This document shows positions 49,111-60,807 of a DNA stretch of 64,000 nt, piece by piece. Below the pieces are notes generated by a model, which did no database searches, was not told where the DNA came from, and saw nothing but the letters and a program-made list of their open reading frames with translations. The position numbers and the translations under genes were made by a program. The stretch is from Phellopilus nigrolimitatus (lineage: Eukaryota > Basidiomycota > Agaricomycetes > Hymenochaetales > Hymenochaetaceae), in contig JAJOHG010000009.1 of NCBI GenBank assembly GCA_021029095.1, forward strand, positions 1,042,304-1,106,303, written 5' to 3'. Each line of letters opens with the position of its first letter. The stretch's first letter is position 1.

Positions 49111-49520
49111 AAAGGTCGTCCCGAAGGCACACCCCACGAAGAGGCTTTGGCGGCATGGGCACCATGAGGGGCTATAGCGGGGACGAGGACACGACGATGG
49201 TCGTGCTGGACAATGAGAAGCGCGTGAGCACGGCGTACAACGCGTCCATGCACCGCCCGACGAGCCTCGCACATGCGCATGCGCATGGGGTGGGTGTGCA
49301 CCCGCGCGAGCGCCAGCAGGAAACGCGGAGCGAGCGCGAGCGGAGCTGCGGGCTCCGCACGTACACTGTACTGTGCGCGTGGTAGTTCCGCCGTTCCGCT
49401 CTCTACGTTGTCCCTCCCCAGCGCCTGGCCGACCGGTCGATTGACGAACGACTGGATTTAGACTTGACTTGTGTGCCCCCGCCCCCGCTTCTGACCACTA
49501 CTACTGCTCGTCAGACCTTG
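49111..49520 (+). other. Unassigned cargo downstream of the eIF3a fragment
   Basis: An open frame reads MGTMRGYSGDEDTTMVVLD and NEKRVSTAYNASMHRPTS, coding-like but not recognised. Probably a fragment of another captured gene. The same sequence is at 26706-27115 in copy A. Confidence 0.4.
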
Positions 49521-49595
49521 AATACTTGTGACCTACCCACGGGTATTGAAAATTTGAAAAATCTCAACCCGGACCCGCAACAATCCGTTTCCCAC

Positions 49596-49619
49596 GGATC
49601 ACCCGTACACGGGTGATCC
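49596..49619. repeat. Subterminal palindrome, copy C
   Basis: Arms GGATCACCCG and CGGGTGATCC around TACA, in the same position as in A and B. Confidence 0.7.
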
Positions 49620-49992
49620 GTGAATGCGGATCTGTGGTCCGGGTCGGGTCATGGGTACCCACGAGTTCTAAGGACTCGTGGTATGCCCTAATATATTATC
49701 AGCTCATAATGATAAGACAATTCGTGTCAGACCACTGAATATTGGGAAAAGGCGTATATTTGGGGAAAGCCATAGTCCAGAACTTCCAGATACTATGATA
49801 CGGGAAGATCAGTGGCTTACAAGTTCTACAGGTGATCTTTTGTTGTGGATACCTAAGAAATATTGTTCTGCATATTTTGACAGCTTTTGTTCTGTCCGTA
49901 TTCCACCATCTGACAATCCATTGACAACTGATTGGTCGAAATATGTTCATGGTGAATCATGGACTTCAGTAATTGGTCAAAGTGTTGCATGA

Positions 49993-50933
49993 GTGCCACA
50001 TGCTTTCTCTTGATCTCTTGAAGTCCAGTTCCAATCATGATTTCTCCTCTTCATTAGTCAGTAATGTGTAGACTATACTTTTTGTCAACCATGATCCAAT
50101 TGAAACTATTGTCCCAGTGACTGCCATTTTGTATGATATCACTGAATATTGGAATATTGAAACTTGGATCAGAAAAAAATGGAAATAAAAATGAGATTAT
50201 GTTGATAGCTCTTCTGCAAATATAAGCTTCTGTGAAGCATTTAAACCGGCTCAGGACCAGGCCCAGTAAGTATGTAATGTAATGCAAGTGTGCACATCAT
50301 GTGACTAGGAGTTGTGTGATTGCAATGCAAGATCGGCCCATGCTCTTTCTTCCTCCCCTTATTTTCTCTCATTCAGTAAGTACATGTATATAGTAAGAGA
50401 TATCTGCTCATTGGTATGTAGAAACTGTTTCAAGGTATCCTGAAATACACATAAAGCGAACGAGCCTGTAGTCTTAGATGGTACCTCCGCATGATGTGGT
50501 GAAAGAAACGGTGAGGTTGACGAATTTTTAATTGCCGTCGCCTCAGCTTTTTTTTTTCTCTCATCGTATGTACTTGATGAGAATCCGAACACATTGTTAT
50601 TCTAAAAAATGGTAGTGCGTCATTCTAAGTAATTGGGAGCAGAGATTCGAGCGGAAAGCATTGTTTTGAAAACTTTTTACACGCAGAAGTTCTAAATAAG
50701 AACTTGCAGAACACGAAGAAGTCGTCAACGCGTAATAAACAAGGTTCAGAGTCCAAACGCGAACCGGCAAAAGCCGAAAGCGCGTCGAAAATCTTTCTAA
50801 GCCACGGTGACCGTGTTTCGTAGAAACAAAAGTTGATCTTGTCCTCCAACGTTCGTCCTTGTTACAGACGTCTGCCGCGATATCGCGAGGTACTTCAACA
50901 CCTTCGCCTTGACGTCGAGGATACAAAGTTACC
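49993..50933. other. Intergenic, NLR copy 2 3' flank and RAD16 promoter
   Basis: AT-rich up to about 50620, then more balanced. No recognised gene. The similarity to the left arm fades right after the stop codon. Confidence 0.5.
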
Positions 50934-53900
50934 ATGGTGCGCACGACGCGAAGCAGCGCCAGGCGTCTTGAGACACCGTCAACAACGGGAACCCCGACGA
51001 CGACGACGACGACGCCCTCCCCATACTTCAGCTCCAAGAACTCTACAGCCGCACTCACGCCCGCGACATCTGAAGATGAAAATGAAAATGAAAATGTGAA
51101 TAAGGAAGAACAAGGGCAAAAGGAAAGCAAGCTCGTTCTGAACAGACGGCGCTCGACGAGGACCGCCGCGGCGAAGGCATCAACTCTCGGAAAGCGCGCA
51201 AAGGTTGAGGACAGTGAAGACGAGCTAATGCTTTCTCCTGCGAAGAAGCTGATTGGGCCTGTGAAGAACCGCGCGTATGTTGAGATAGAGACAAAATTCA
51301 AGAAGCCTTCTGAGACACCGATCAAAAACAAGGTCTGCTATTCTGCTGTTGCGCTGCCTGAAAAGCGCTGACCGCCGTTTTCTTTGCCCTCTCCTTTCGT
51401 TCCCACTAGCCGGTGCCCGCGAACAACAAGCGGAAGAGGGGGTCTGGCAAGAGCACCCCACAGATTCTACCTACACCTGTGTATGAAGCGGGAGACGATG
51501 AGGGAGAACTCATCTCTGAAGATGAAGTGGAGTTCGATGAGAATGCTGAGCTCGATGTATCAGACGACAGTGGCTCAGCTTTTGAAGCCTCAGAAGACGA
51601 CGAAGACGAAGACGAAGACTTCGAAGTAACAACGAAGAGGAAGTCTCCGCGCAAGACTGTCCCAGTCAGTAGTGACTACGATGACGATGGCGACGATGAA
51701 GAGGCCGAGGCGCAAATGCTCAGTACAGCAATAGAACTATCCAAACAGGAGACTGCGGAAGAGCATTTGCTCGGCAATGTCTCTGGTCCTTCGTCGAGCA
51801 GCGCCTCGGCTCTGCGTGCCGCCGCCGCCGAGCGTCGTCTTGCGAAAGCCAAGTCGGACGGACTCAAAGATGGGCGCGCACTTGTCTCCCACGCAGAGGA
51901 GGCCGTATCATCAGACGAGGACGATGAGCCTCTTGCAAAGGGTAAAGGCAAGGCCAAAGCCAGAGTCAAAGGGAAGGGTAAAGCGAAAGCGAAAGCCCCC
52001 GCTAACACAAAGCCCAAGACTAGTATGACCATCTCCGATGTACGCGCTGAAAGGCGGCGCGCCGCCGCCGAAAAGCGCGCCAATAAGGCGGAGGAAACTG
52101 CGTTGCGGCGCGAGCTTGGGCGCAAGCTCACGCACGCGGAGAAGACGAGAATCGCCCTGCACAAACACCATGCGGAGCTCCGCACGGTCTGGGGAGACCT
52201 TGAGTTGCGCGTGAAGCCTATCAAACCGCAGGTAGCTGAGCAGCCCGAGGATCTGAAGATCACCCTCTTACCATTCCAACTCGAGAGTTTGTACTGGATG
52301 CGTAAGCAGGAGGAGGGCGAATGGCATGGCGGCATGCTGGCGGTGAGTTCTCTGTTATATCTTGCTTTGTAGATGACTGACAGACGAATTCTAGGATGAG
52401 ATGGGGTACGTAAAATGGTGTTCTTTGTTGAATGAAACGCCGACTTAAATCTCACTTTAGAATGGGGAAGACCATTCAGATGCTTGCTCTGCTGGTCTCC
52501 GATCGCAAAAGGCCCAACCTCATCGTCGCGTATGCAGCTCCTTCTGGTTCTCATACAAACAATCCGCTAACCTACTTATATCAACAGCCCTACCGTTGCA
52601 ATCATGCAATGGAAGAATGAGATCGAAGCCTACACGGACGGATTTAAAATCGCCATCTGGCATGGCGCTTCGCGCGAAGTGAACATGAAGGAGCTGCAAA
52701 AGTTTGACGTCGTACGTTCTATATCGTTTTTTGTCCGCGTGAGGTAGGATTCTTAACAGCCTTTAGGTTCTGACTGCGTATTCTGTTCTGGAAAGTGCGT
52801 TCCGTAAACAGCAAAGTGGTTTCAAGCGCGGTGGCAAAATCATCAAAGAGAAATCCCCCGTCCACCAGATCAAGTGGAATAGGATCATTGTCAGAATTTT
52901 CTTTATTCTTAGTTGTTTGGCGCGCAATTAATTAAAACACTCCTTAGCTCGACGAAGCACATAATATCAAAGAGCGTGCAACGAACACTTCGAAAGCTGC
53001 GTTTGAATTGAAGTGCGCTAGCGATCTTCATTTTCTCTCTTAAAGCTTTGTTTGCTAACCGAGGATGTTTAATCTGAGCAGGAGCAGCTTCAAATGGTGC
53101 CTGTCCGGCACACCATTGCAAAACCGTGTCGGCGAATTGTACAGCCTTGTGAGGTTCCTCGGCGGAGATCCGTTCTCATTCTACTTCTGTGAGCATCAAC
53201 TACGACGAATGCTAGATGCCTAGATGCAACAACTGACATCTTGATCCAAGGCAAGAAATGTGACTGCAAGTCTCTCCATTGGCGCTTCACGGACAAGCGG
53301 ACGTGTGACGGTAAGTTCATGTCAAATTCAGGCTGGAAAATGCACTGATTACATATATTCATTTTCTCTGCAGAGTGCAGCCACAGTCCAATGCAACATG
53401 TGTGTTTCTGACCTTCCTCTCTTTTTACTTGGTGTAGCCTGCTGACAAACATAATCACAGACTTGTTTCTGGAATAGCGAGATCCTCACACCGATCCAGA
53501 AGAATGGATTGGAAGGTGTTGGCGAGACCGCGTTCAAAAAGTTGAGAATTTTGCTCGACCGTATGATGCTCCGTCGTACAAAGGTCTGTCTAAATAATTG
53601 TTTTTTCAATCAAAAGTTTGATCACTCATGAGTCCTCTTTCTTCCCTGTATTTGTAGATTGAGCGCGCGGACGATCTCGGCCTTCCGCCGCGCACAGTCA
53701 TTATCCGCCGTGACTATTTCAGCAATGAGGAGAAAGAACTATATCTATCTCTCTTCTCCGACGCAAAGCGCCAATTCAGTTACTACGTTGACCAGGGAAC
53801 GTTATTGAACAGTAAGTCCGTTCTTCAGTTCATTTTTCAGCTCATTCAGATAGATGCTTACGATGATTTATAGACTACTCGAACATCTTCAGCTTGTAAG

Positions 53901-55364
53901 GTGGCCCCCTCTGACAAATGAAAGTATAGTGCTGAGCAACCACCCCCTTTCAGACTTACAAGGATGAGGCAAATGGCGTGTCACGTAATTATCTTACTGC
54001 TGAGTTGTGGTCTTTCTTGTCTCATTTCGAACTTTCAGCCGGACTTGGTTTTGAGGAGCAAGCAGAACGCGAGCAAGTTCTCTACTGACGATACAACTGA
54101 AGCGACCGTCTGTCGTATCTGCAATGACATTGCAGAAGACGCGATCCAATCGAAGTGTAGACATATTTTTGTGAGTTAGACATCCCATTCGACATCGGGA
54201 CCGAGGTTAATTCATGACTGGGTAGGATCGCGAGTGTATCAAGCAGTACATCAATACTGCAGTAGAACTAGTAGTAAGTTTTCTTTGAACATTTCTTATT
54301 TCCTCATAAATAAGTTTGCTAATTAAGCAATCATCGAAGCCCGCGTGCCCAGTCTGCCATCTTCCGCTAACTATCGATCTGGAGGCACCTGCACTTGAGC
54401 TTGATGCAGAGGTGTCAAGAAGCACAGTGAGACAGGGTATCCTTGGGCGGCTCGACATCGATAAATGGCGCTCGTCGTCCAAGATCGAGGCGCTCGTGGA
54501 GGAGCTAACGAACCTCCGCCGCAAAGATGCAACGACAAAGAGCCTCGTTTTCAGCCAGTTTGTCAACTTTTTGGACCTGATCGCGTTCAGGCTCCAGCGT
54601 GCAGGGTTCACAGTGCGTGGCTATATCGATTATTCGATTAAAGATCGCTGAACTCTCTTTGAACAACTCATGTAGATCTGCCGTTTGGAAGGCACAATGT
54701 CGCCTCAAGCCAGGGATGCGACTATCCAACACTTCAGTGTGTGCTTCTAGCTCGTAGCTCCATTACGTCCTGTCTAACAAAGCCGGGTTAATAGTGAAAA
54801 ACGTGCACGTAACCGTGTTCCTGGTCAGTCTGAAAGCCGGGGGCATCGCGCTCAACCTGACCGAGGCCTCGCGGGTGTACCTAATGGACAGCTGGTGGAA
54901 CCCGGCGGTAAGTCTACACCCATCCGCATGCTTCTGCAAACATAAACTGACGACGGTGCGTGCCCTGCAGGTCGAGTACCGTAAGTGACTGCTTCTCATG
55001 CTTGCCTGAGGCGGCGTAGCTCATTTCTTATCTCCATCTCCAGAGGCGATGGACCGCATCCACCGGCTGGGGCAGCACCGGCCCGTGGAGGCGATCAAGC
55101 TCGTAATCGAGGATAGCATCGAGTCGCGGATCGTGCAGCTACAGGAGAAGAAGTCGGCGATGATCGACGCGACGCTGTCGACGGACGACAGCGCGATGGG
55201 CCGGCTGACGCCCGAGGATGTGAGTTTTCGTCTTTTTTACGTGTGCTGTTGTGTTGCGCGGGCTCATCGTCTTCTCAATTTGTAGTTGGGCTTCTTGTTC
55301 CGAGTGAGTTGCGGCAAGCTACCCTTACGTTCGCACGTACTGACAGTCCGTTTTTCAGCTATGA
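50934..55364 (+). CDS. RAD16: Rad16-like SNF2-family ATPase / RING protein
   Basis: DNA-dependent ATPase of global-genome nucleotide excision repair, with Rad7 in yeast. Start 50934 [16 protein letters not shown] charged, disordered N-terminus of about 450 residues is followed by the SNF2 core. Motifs over many exons: [35 protein letters not shown] (Walker A), [15 protein letters not shown] (DEAH box), [20 protein letters not shown], a [13 protein letters not shown] insert, and a RING finger [20 protein letters not shown] with [10 protein letters not shown]. The C-terminal helicase half has [40 protein letters not shown] and [20 protein letters not shown]. The last exons give LTPEDLGFLFRL and stop at 55362-55364. 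An 11-nt exon (52395-52405) encodes part of DEMG. All frames join by GT-AG introns, with no break. Confidence 0.95.
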
Positions 55365-55684
55365 TTTTATGTATGGAGTGCTGGCGTCAATTTTATCTCC
55401 GACTTATCTCTGAAATCACTCCTTTCGATAATTTGCTTCCCCTGACTTCCTACATCTCTTTCTTTGCTTATCGCCTCCGTCTTAAAATTTATGCGTACGG
55501 TTTATTGGATATGGAAACGGCCCTCCCCCTTTCTCTTCATTTTCTTCTTTTCTTCTTAGGAACCACTTTTCGTTCGAAAATGGTTTATACAGGCATGTTA
55601 CAAAAGTGAAGCTAGTAATACAGGTTTTATCCAATAAGTAGTGTCAAGAAAAAAGGCGGAAGATACAAGGGTAGGAAAATAAGG
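55365..55684. other. Convergent 3' spacer between RAD16 and SHG1-like gene
   Basis: AT-rich 3' untranslated sequence; nothing else seen. Confidence 0.6.
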
Positions 55685-56561
55685 TTATGCGTCCACAGGT
55701 GTGCCAGACGGCGACTCTTTCGTCCCATTCGGTTGACTCGGAACCTGGCCATTTGGCGAGGGAGGCGCCTTCATGTCCGCGTCGGAAGGAGATGCAGAGG
55801 ATGCCCCGTTGGCGAGGTGCCCGGCGGGCTCTGCCAGCCGCCCCGTGTCCTGCTGGACGCGCTCGTCTTTCTCTTCGTCAGAGGAATCGGACTCCGAGCT
55901 GTCCGACTCGTCCATGTCCACGTCCATGTCCGCATCCTCGCGCTCGTGCTCGCTTTCCGCCGCATCTGCTGCACATTAAAGAGAAATGCATTCAGTATCT
56001 TCCTGAAAGACGTTCGGTGAGGATGGCAAGTCGGACGGACACGCACCTTGCCCAGGGCCGGCCCGTAGCAAGTTCGTGAGCGACCTGCGGATGCCCGCGC
56101 TGAAGGACGGGTCGGAGAGCGCGGGGAGGTCCGCGACCGTCCTCTCCACCAACGGGAACCTGCCAGTCCGACATAGTCAGCTCGCATAAAAGGTGGCAAG
56201 AAAGCCGCACGCACCGGTCCATCTCCTGCATGAGCTCGGCGTGCACTGCGTCCGGGCCGAGGTACTGCAGCTTGGCGTCGTCGCGGAGGCGCTGCTGGAC
56301 GATGTCCTGCACGCGGGCGGTAAAGTTCGTAATGGATTCCTGTCCACAACAAAGAAAATTTGAAGTCAGATAGGTGCGAAGCGAAAAATAGCGAGGATAG
56401 GCAGACGCGCCTCATTCTTGAACTGGGAGAGCAGCTCGCGCCTGAGGCGGTCGAACTCGCCCGATTTTTTGAACCTGCAGCAGGTTCATTGAAGGCAAAT
56501 GATGAGTTGGATTATAGAGAACGTACTCTGCGACGAGCTGCGTTGGATTCGTGATGCTCAT
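55685..56561 (-). CDS. SHG1: BOD1/SHG1-domain protein, putative COMPASS subunit
   Basis: Start MSITNPTQLVAE at 56561. An intron with donor GTACGT joins to FKKSGEFDRLRRELLSQFKN, the BOD1/SHG1 signature. After a further intron come VQDIVQQRLRDDAKLQYLG and AVHAELMQEMDR, then LPALSDPSFSAGIRRSLTNL. The C-terminal part is acidic (DADMDVDMDESDSSESD) and Ser/Pro-rich, ending GTPVDA at 55685. Yeast Shg1 is a small subunit of the Set1/COMPASS histone H3K4 methyltransferase; animal BOD1 proteins bind PP2A-B56. Which role applies here is inference. The gene shares a 223-bp divergent promoter with HEM12. Confidence 0.82.
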
Positions 56562-56784
56562 GGCCGTCGTGCGACGTGTTTGAGATGGAAAGGCACGCGT
56601 CTCAGCGACGCGTGATAGACGCGCTCGTGGGATCGATGCGCCCGACGCCAGTCCCACGCATACACCCAACCCACATCGCACTATTCGCCAGCGACCACGA
56701 CGACGACACGTAGACGTGCGACAACCGCGCGCTCTTAAATACCCTTCCTAGGGTTTTGCGAGCAGAACAAACCGAAAAAAAGCA
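56562..56784. promoter_or_regulatory. Bidirectional promoter of SHG1-like and HEM12 genes
   Basis: Only 223 bp separate two divergent ATGs. It is GC-rich in the middle and holds an AAATACCCTTCC stretch near 56737 that may belong to the HEM12 leader. No clear TATA box on either strand. Confidence 0.55.
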
Positions 56785-58073
56785 ATGGCGACGACAGACA
56801 ACTTCCCGCCGTTGAAGAACGACCTGCTGCTTCGGGCTGCCCGAGGTCAGAGCGGCCGTTTACGCGCTCGTCGTCCGAGTCTCTGACACCCAGACACATC
56901 CCACAGGCGAAGAAACAGAGCGGGCGCCCGTCTGGGTCATGCGCCAGGCCGGCCGCTATCTCCCCGGTGCGTATATTGTAATGCGTGCTCGCAGCGCGCC
57001 TCCCGACTGACAGCCCGCGTACACAGAATTCCAGGAGGTCCGCAAAAAGCACGAGTTCTTCGAGGTCTGCCGCACGCCCGCGCTCGCGACGGAGGTCACC
57101 CTGCAGCCCGTGCGGCGGTACGCCGGCCTGCTCGACGCCGCGATCATCTTCTCCGACATCCTCGTCGTCCCGCAGGCGCTCGGCATGGAGGTGCGCATGA
57201 CGCCGGGCCCGTTCTTCCCCGACCCGCTGCGCACGCCGCGCGACGCCGAGACGAAGCTGCGCGCACACGTCGACGTCGCCGTCGAGCTCAAGTACGTCTT
57301 CGACGCGATCACGCGCACGCGCCACGCACTTGCGGGCGCGGTCCCGCTCATCGGCTTCTGCGGCGCGCCGTGGACGCTCTTCGCGTACATGGTCGAGGGC
57401 GGCGGGAGCAAGACGTTCACGCTCGTCAAGACGTGGCTCTTCAAGTACCCCGAGGAGTCCAGGCGCCTGCTCATGCGCATCGCGGACGTCTGCGCCGACT
57501 TCCTCGTCGGCCAGGTCAACGCCGGCGCCCAGGTACGCATGCCCTTAGGCTATTATATATATATTAACCATCTAACGCTACACCCAGCTCTTGCAAGTAT
57601 TCGACTCCTGGGCCGGCGAGCTCGCCCCGCACGACTTCGCCGCCTTCTCCCTCCCCTCGCTGCAGCACATCAGCGCGCGCGTGCGCGCCGCGCTCGCCGC
57701 GCAGGGCTCGCCCCCCGTGCCCCTGACGCTCTTCGCGAAGGGCGCGAACCTCGCGCTCCCGCTGCTCGCCGCGGACGCCGGGTACGACGTGCTCGGGCTC
57801 GACTGGTGCGTCGACGCGCCCGCCGCGCGCAGCGCCGTCGGTGATCGCGTCGCGCTGCAGGGCAACCTGGACCCAAACGTGCTGTACGGCGGCCGTGAGG
57901 CCATCGAGCGCGAGGTGCGCCGCATGTGCGCGTCGTTCCGCCCCGGCGGTGGTGCGCCGAAGGCGTGGATCGCGAACCTCGGGCACGGCATCACGCCCGG
58001 TGTCGACCCAGAAGACATGCGCTTCTTCCTCGAGTGCGTGCACAAGTACTCGTCGAAGGAGACGGTGCTGTGA
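56785..58073 (+). CDS. HEM12: Uroporphyrinogen decarboxylase
   Basis: Cytosolic haem-pathway enzyme that converts uroporphyrinogen III to coproporphyrinogen III by four decarboxylations. The first exon at 56785 reads [20 protein letters not shown]. Introns at about 56845-56906 and 56967-57027 link to [20 protein letters not shown], the N-terminal UroD signature with the substrate-binding Arg residues. Further landmarks are [20 protein letters not shown] (with the catalytic Asp), [32 protein letters not shown] after the third intron (about 57533-57587), [22 protein letters not shown] and [17 protein letters not shown]. Stop at 58073. Length and order match the family. Strong GC bias (very high third-position GC) is seen in the main exons. 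Confidence 0.97.
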
Positions 58074-58588
58074 TGCCGCGTGAATGGAATACACATTCTG
58101 AACTTCCTGGGTATATTCTTGAAAAAAACAATCCGAACGAACAGAGTGCGACCGTGTAAACTAATCATATTGGATCGTAAATCCGCTAACAGTAAAGGCC
58201 AATATTATACACTGTACAAGTCACCGCATGGAACCCGAAGCGCTGCATAAAGAGCGCAGCAACAGTGAGAAGTGGAGGGACTAGAGGTACAATAATATCC
58301 AACTGTCCGAGCAGTGAGCTCCGGCGCATGATGGGGGAAAACACGAATTGATAGAAAACGAAACTGTGGCTGGCTTTGGATCGGTGGGATTGTGCTGTGA
58401 AGACGATAGCAAGAACATACAGAACCAACGAAGAGTATAAATAAAAGAATGGACATGGAAACCAAGCGTGATAAAGTGACGAACAAGATTATGTGTCATG
58501 AAGGATAACGTCTAGTCATCTAACGGATGCAAGAACGTGCCTGTAATCAAAGAGAAAACAGGAAGATGCGACAAGAGGCAAGAGGGGA
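58074..58588. other. Convergent 3' spacer between HEM12 and CDC14
   Basis: AT-rich untranslated sequence; no coding signal. Confidence 0.6.
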
Positions 58589-60807
58589 CTATGCAACAAC
58601 GTCGGCAGCACTGAAGCTGCTCCGCCGCCGCCGCACACTGCGCAGGCCCGGGCGCTCCAGCTTCGTCCCCGGCACGACCACCGCAGACGGGTTCGTCTTC
58701 ATCCACGCGTCCGACGCCTGCCCCGCCCGGCCCTTCTCGCCCGCCTTCCCGCCCGCTTCGGCAGGGCCGCCCGCCGCGTTCCCCCGCCGGTTCATCGCGA
58801 GCGTGGGCAGCCGCGACGGCGTCGGCGCCTGCAGCCGCGCGCGCGTGCCCATCGACGTCGTGCTCCGCGCGGGCGGGCTCGGCGGCGCCTGCGCGAGGCG
58901 CGGGATCTTGTTCGGACTCGGCCCGTTTCCGGCGCCCTTCGACGGCGAAGTCGGACCTGTTGCCGCTGCTCCCGCTGGCCGACGCACATTACCCGCTATC
59001 GCTGCTGCCGTCGAGCGTGTCACGCGCGTCGGCCGCTGCTCCGATGCAGGCAACACGCGCCGGCCCCCCGTAGTCCGCGTGGGCACTGTAGACTGTGTCT
59101 TTGCGCGCGCCCGTGTGCCTATAACCGGCAGCGCGTTCAGCTCATCTTCCTCGGACTCTTCCTCCGATTCGTCGACGGCGGCTGCCGTAGCAGTGCGCTT
59201 CGCGACGGGTGTCTTGCGCGGCTGCCCCGGGGGCGAGATGCCGCGCGCCCGCGCGGTGGCCGCCGATACATGTTTGCTGGGCGTGACGGGCGGGATCGCC
59301 TTCGACTTTGGCGTGGAAGGAGGAATCACGGCGACAGCCGCTGCGACGGTCTCCACGGATGCTCCGACCTCCATCCTCTCTTCTTCGTCGACTTCGGCAG
59401 GCGGGGTTGCTGGGGTTCTGACCGAGGCCGCAGCAATTGCGGCAGCAGTCTGAGCTTCCGCGCGCCGCATTTCGTCTACAGCAGCCCATTTTGCCCACTC
59501 CATCTGCTTAACGTACATGTACTGCTGTTGCGGGCCCACGACGCTGCCTGGCCGGACGATGCGCATGAAAGCGATCGCCTCGTGTGCAGTGAAACCATAC
59601 TTCCAGATGAGATACGCTCCGATCAGTGTCCCGGTGCGACCAAGTCCAGCTTTGCACTGTTTGGAACGTCAGTCAACTGTCAGTGAACATGATGCCATAT
59701 TTTTCTTTGTAAACGCACATGAATCGCTATAGCGCCACCAGCCTCGATGACTTCGTCGGCGAGGTTGATGAACTTGCGCACGATCTCGTCGGTGGGATTC
59801 GTCCCGTCGTCAAAGTACATTTCCTCGTGCCGTATCCCGTGATCAATGAAATGTTGTCTATCGTACAACACGTTATTCAACCGAACGACGAGCTTGACGC
59901 CGTGCCCCTCGAAATAGTCGAGGCAGTTTTGAAAGGAGGTCGGGAGCTTGCGCGCGGATGTCGGACTCGTCTTTTTTGTCCAGGCGTGCTCTACAGGACT
60001 CGCGAATGCGATAAACGAGGGCGTGATCCAATTCCAATCACCGTTCTCGACCTTCTCGAAGTACTCGTAGTCGTCGACGTTGAACTCGTTCATGTCGCAC
60101 AGCCCATTCTGCATCGCCTTCCACATCCCCCACAGACAGTCCTGTATGCTCAGGTTGAAGTCTGAAAAACCGCGCCCGGCGTCTCGGAAGGACATGAACT
60201 CGAGCTCAGCCACAGGCTGGAATGCCTCCCAAGGAGCTCTTTTCTGCACGATCATCTGCAACGATGTCAGCCAGACTCTTGTGGCGCAAAATCAATATCA
60301 CTGACAACATAGAGCGCCATCAAAAGCGCTGCGTTGGCCTTCCGCCGAGGGTCGTCTGACGAGTAGAGCACGAGCCTGTACGACTTAAGCTCTTCGTCCT
60401 TTCGCTCGAGTGAGTAGCATGCTCTAAGCATAAACGCAAAGGGGAACATACCTCCAGCAGCTCATGGATGAGAATACACGCCTTGTACACCATCGCGAGG
60501 TTGAGGGGTCCCCAGTCCTTGAAGAAGGAAAGATACAAGAGCTGGTGGTCGATCGTGAAATAGTAGTACGTTGCATCTTCGTCAGGCGTCACTGGGGAAC
60601 CAAAGTTATTTGACCTCGGGCGAACGGCGGGAGGAGATCCCCTTTCTGCAGACGGTCGGTTGAGGGTATGGGGCGCGGGTGCGGGTTGGGGGAAAGTCGT
60701 GAAGTAGAGCCTGCGCAGCGCACGAAACACGTTAGCTGGCGCTTGGACAAAGCAACGGGTGCTGACCTGTCGTTGAAGTGGCAAAGGGGTTCACACTTGG
60801 GCGCCAT
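58589..60807 (-). CDS. CDC14: Cdc14-type dual-specificity phosphatase
   Basis: Phosphatase that reverses Cdk phosphorylation at mitotic exit and cytokinesis. Start at 60807 ([14 protein letters not shown]) spliced to [11 protein letters not shown]; the start is the least certain part. The N-terminal DSP-like domain follows: [51 protein letters not shown]. The catalytic domain reads [40 protein letters not shown], and an active-site loop [20 protein letters not shown], whose His and Cys are split by an intron at about 59644-59718. [19 protein letters not shown] is also diagnostic. The C-terminal 300 or so residues are Ala/Thr/Pro-rich with Lys/Arg-Ser-Pro sites, as expected of the regulatory tail. 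It ends SAADVVA at 58589. Confidence 0.95.

Larger units (their letters stand above)
47323..49690 (+). mobile_element. Pack-type hAT-like element, copy C (2,368 bp)
   Basis: Ends TAGGGCATACCACGAGTC...GACTCGTGGTATGCCCTA. Target duplication ATATATTA at 47315-47322 and 49691-49698. Same length as copy A and no difference found in the terminal 200 bp at each end or in the open-frame translations. Left arm 47323-47507 and right arm of about 160 bp match element B; everything between is cargo. The cargo is in the same orientation relative to the NLR in both copies. Confidence 0.93.
43035..49992 (+). repeat. Right arm of the inverted NLR duplication
   Basis: Homologous to 26121-33565 on the opposite strand. 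The arms sit 5' to 5' around about 9.5 kb of unique genes. Confidence 0.85.
43208..49992 (+). pseudogene. NLR-like STAND protein copy 2 (C2-like/NACHT/WD40), disrupted by one transposon
   Basis: Start MSPTQDPPSHPSADQVR at 43208. An 8-nt microexon (43316-43323, CGTTCAAG) precedes GIEVDFVTRRPKHRLIIKFE, a C2-like fold. The helical linker is LAEIVEDRVEEATKQL (about 43870). The main exon from 44587 carries NACHT Walker A GLAGSGKTSVSN (about 44755-44790) and Walker B VIFVIDALDESGNS (about 45060-45100). An intron at 46150-46203 leads to WD40 blades (AIYSPDNKYILSTFGEDTIC, INSIAYSPDGKYIASVSDD). The frame stops at the element C boundary, because ...GGKHIL is followed by the element's own TAG. Sequence beyond the element (SAHNDKTIRVRPLNIGK... 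to 49992) continues the same frame, so the gene was whole before insertion. Most WD40 blades precede the break. Body GC is lower than in neighbouring housekeeping genes. Confidence 0.88.
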
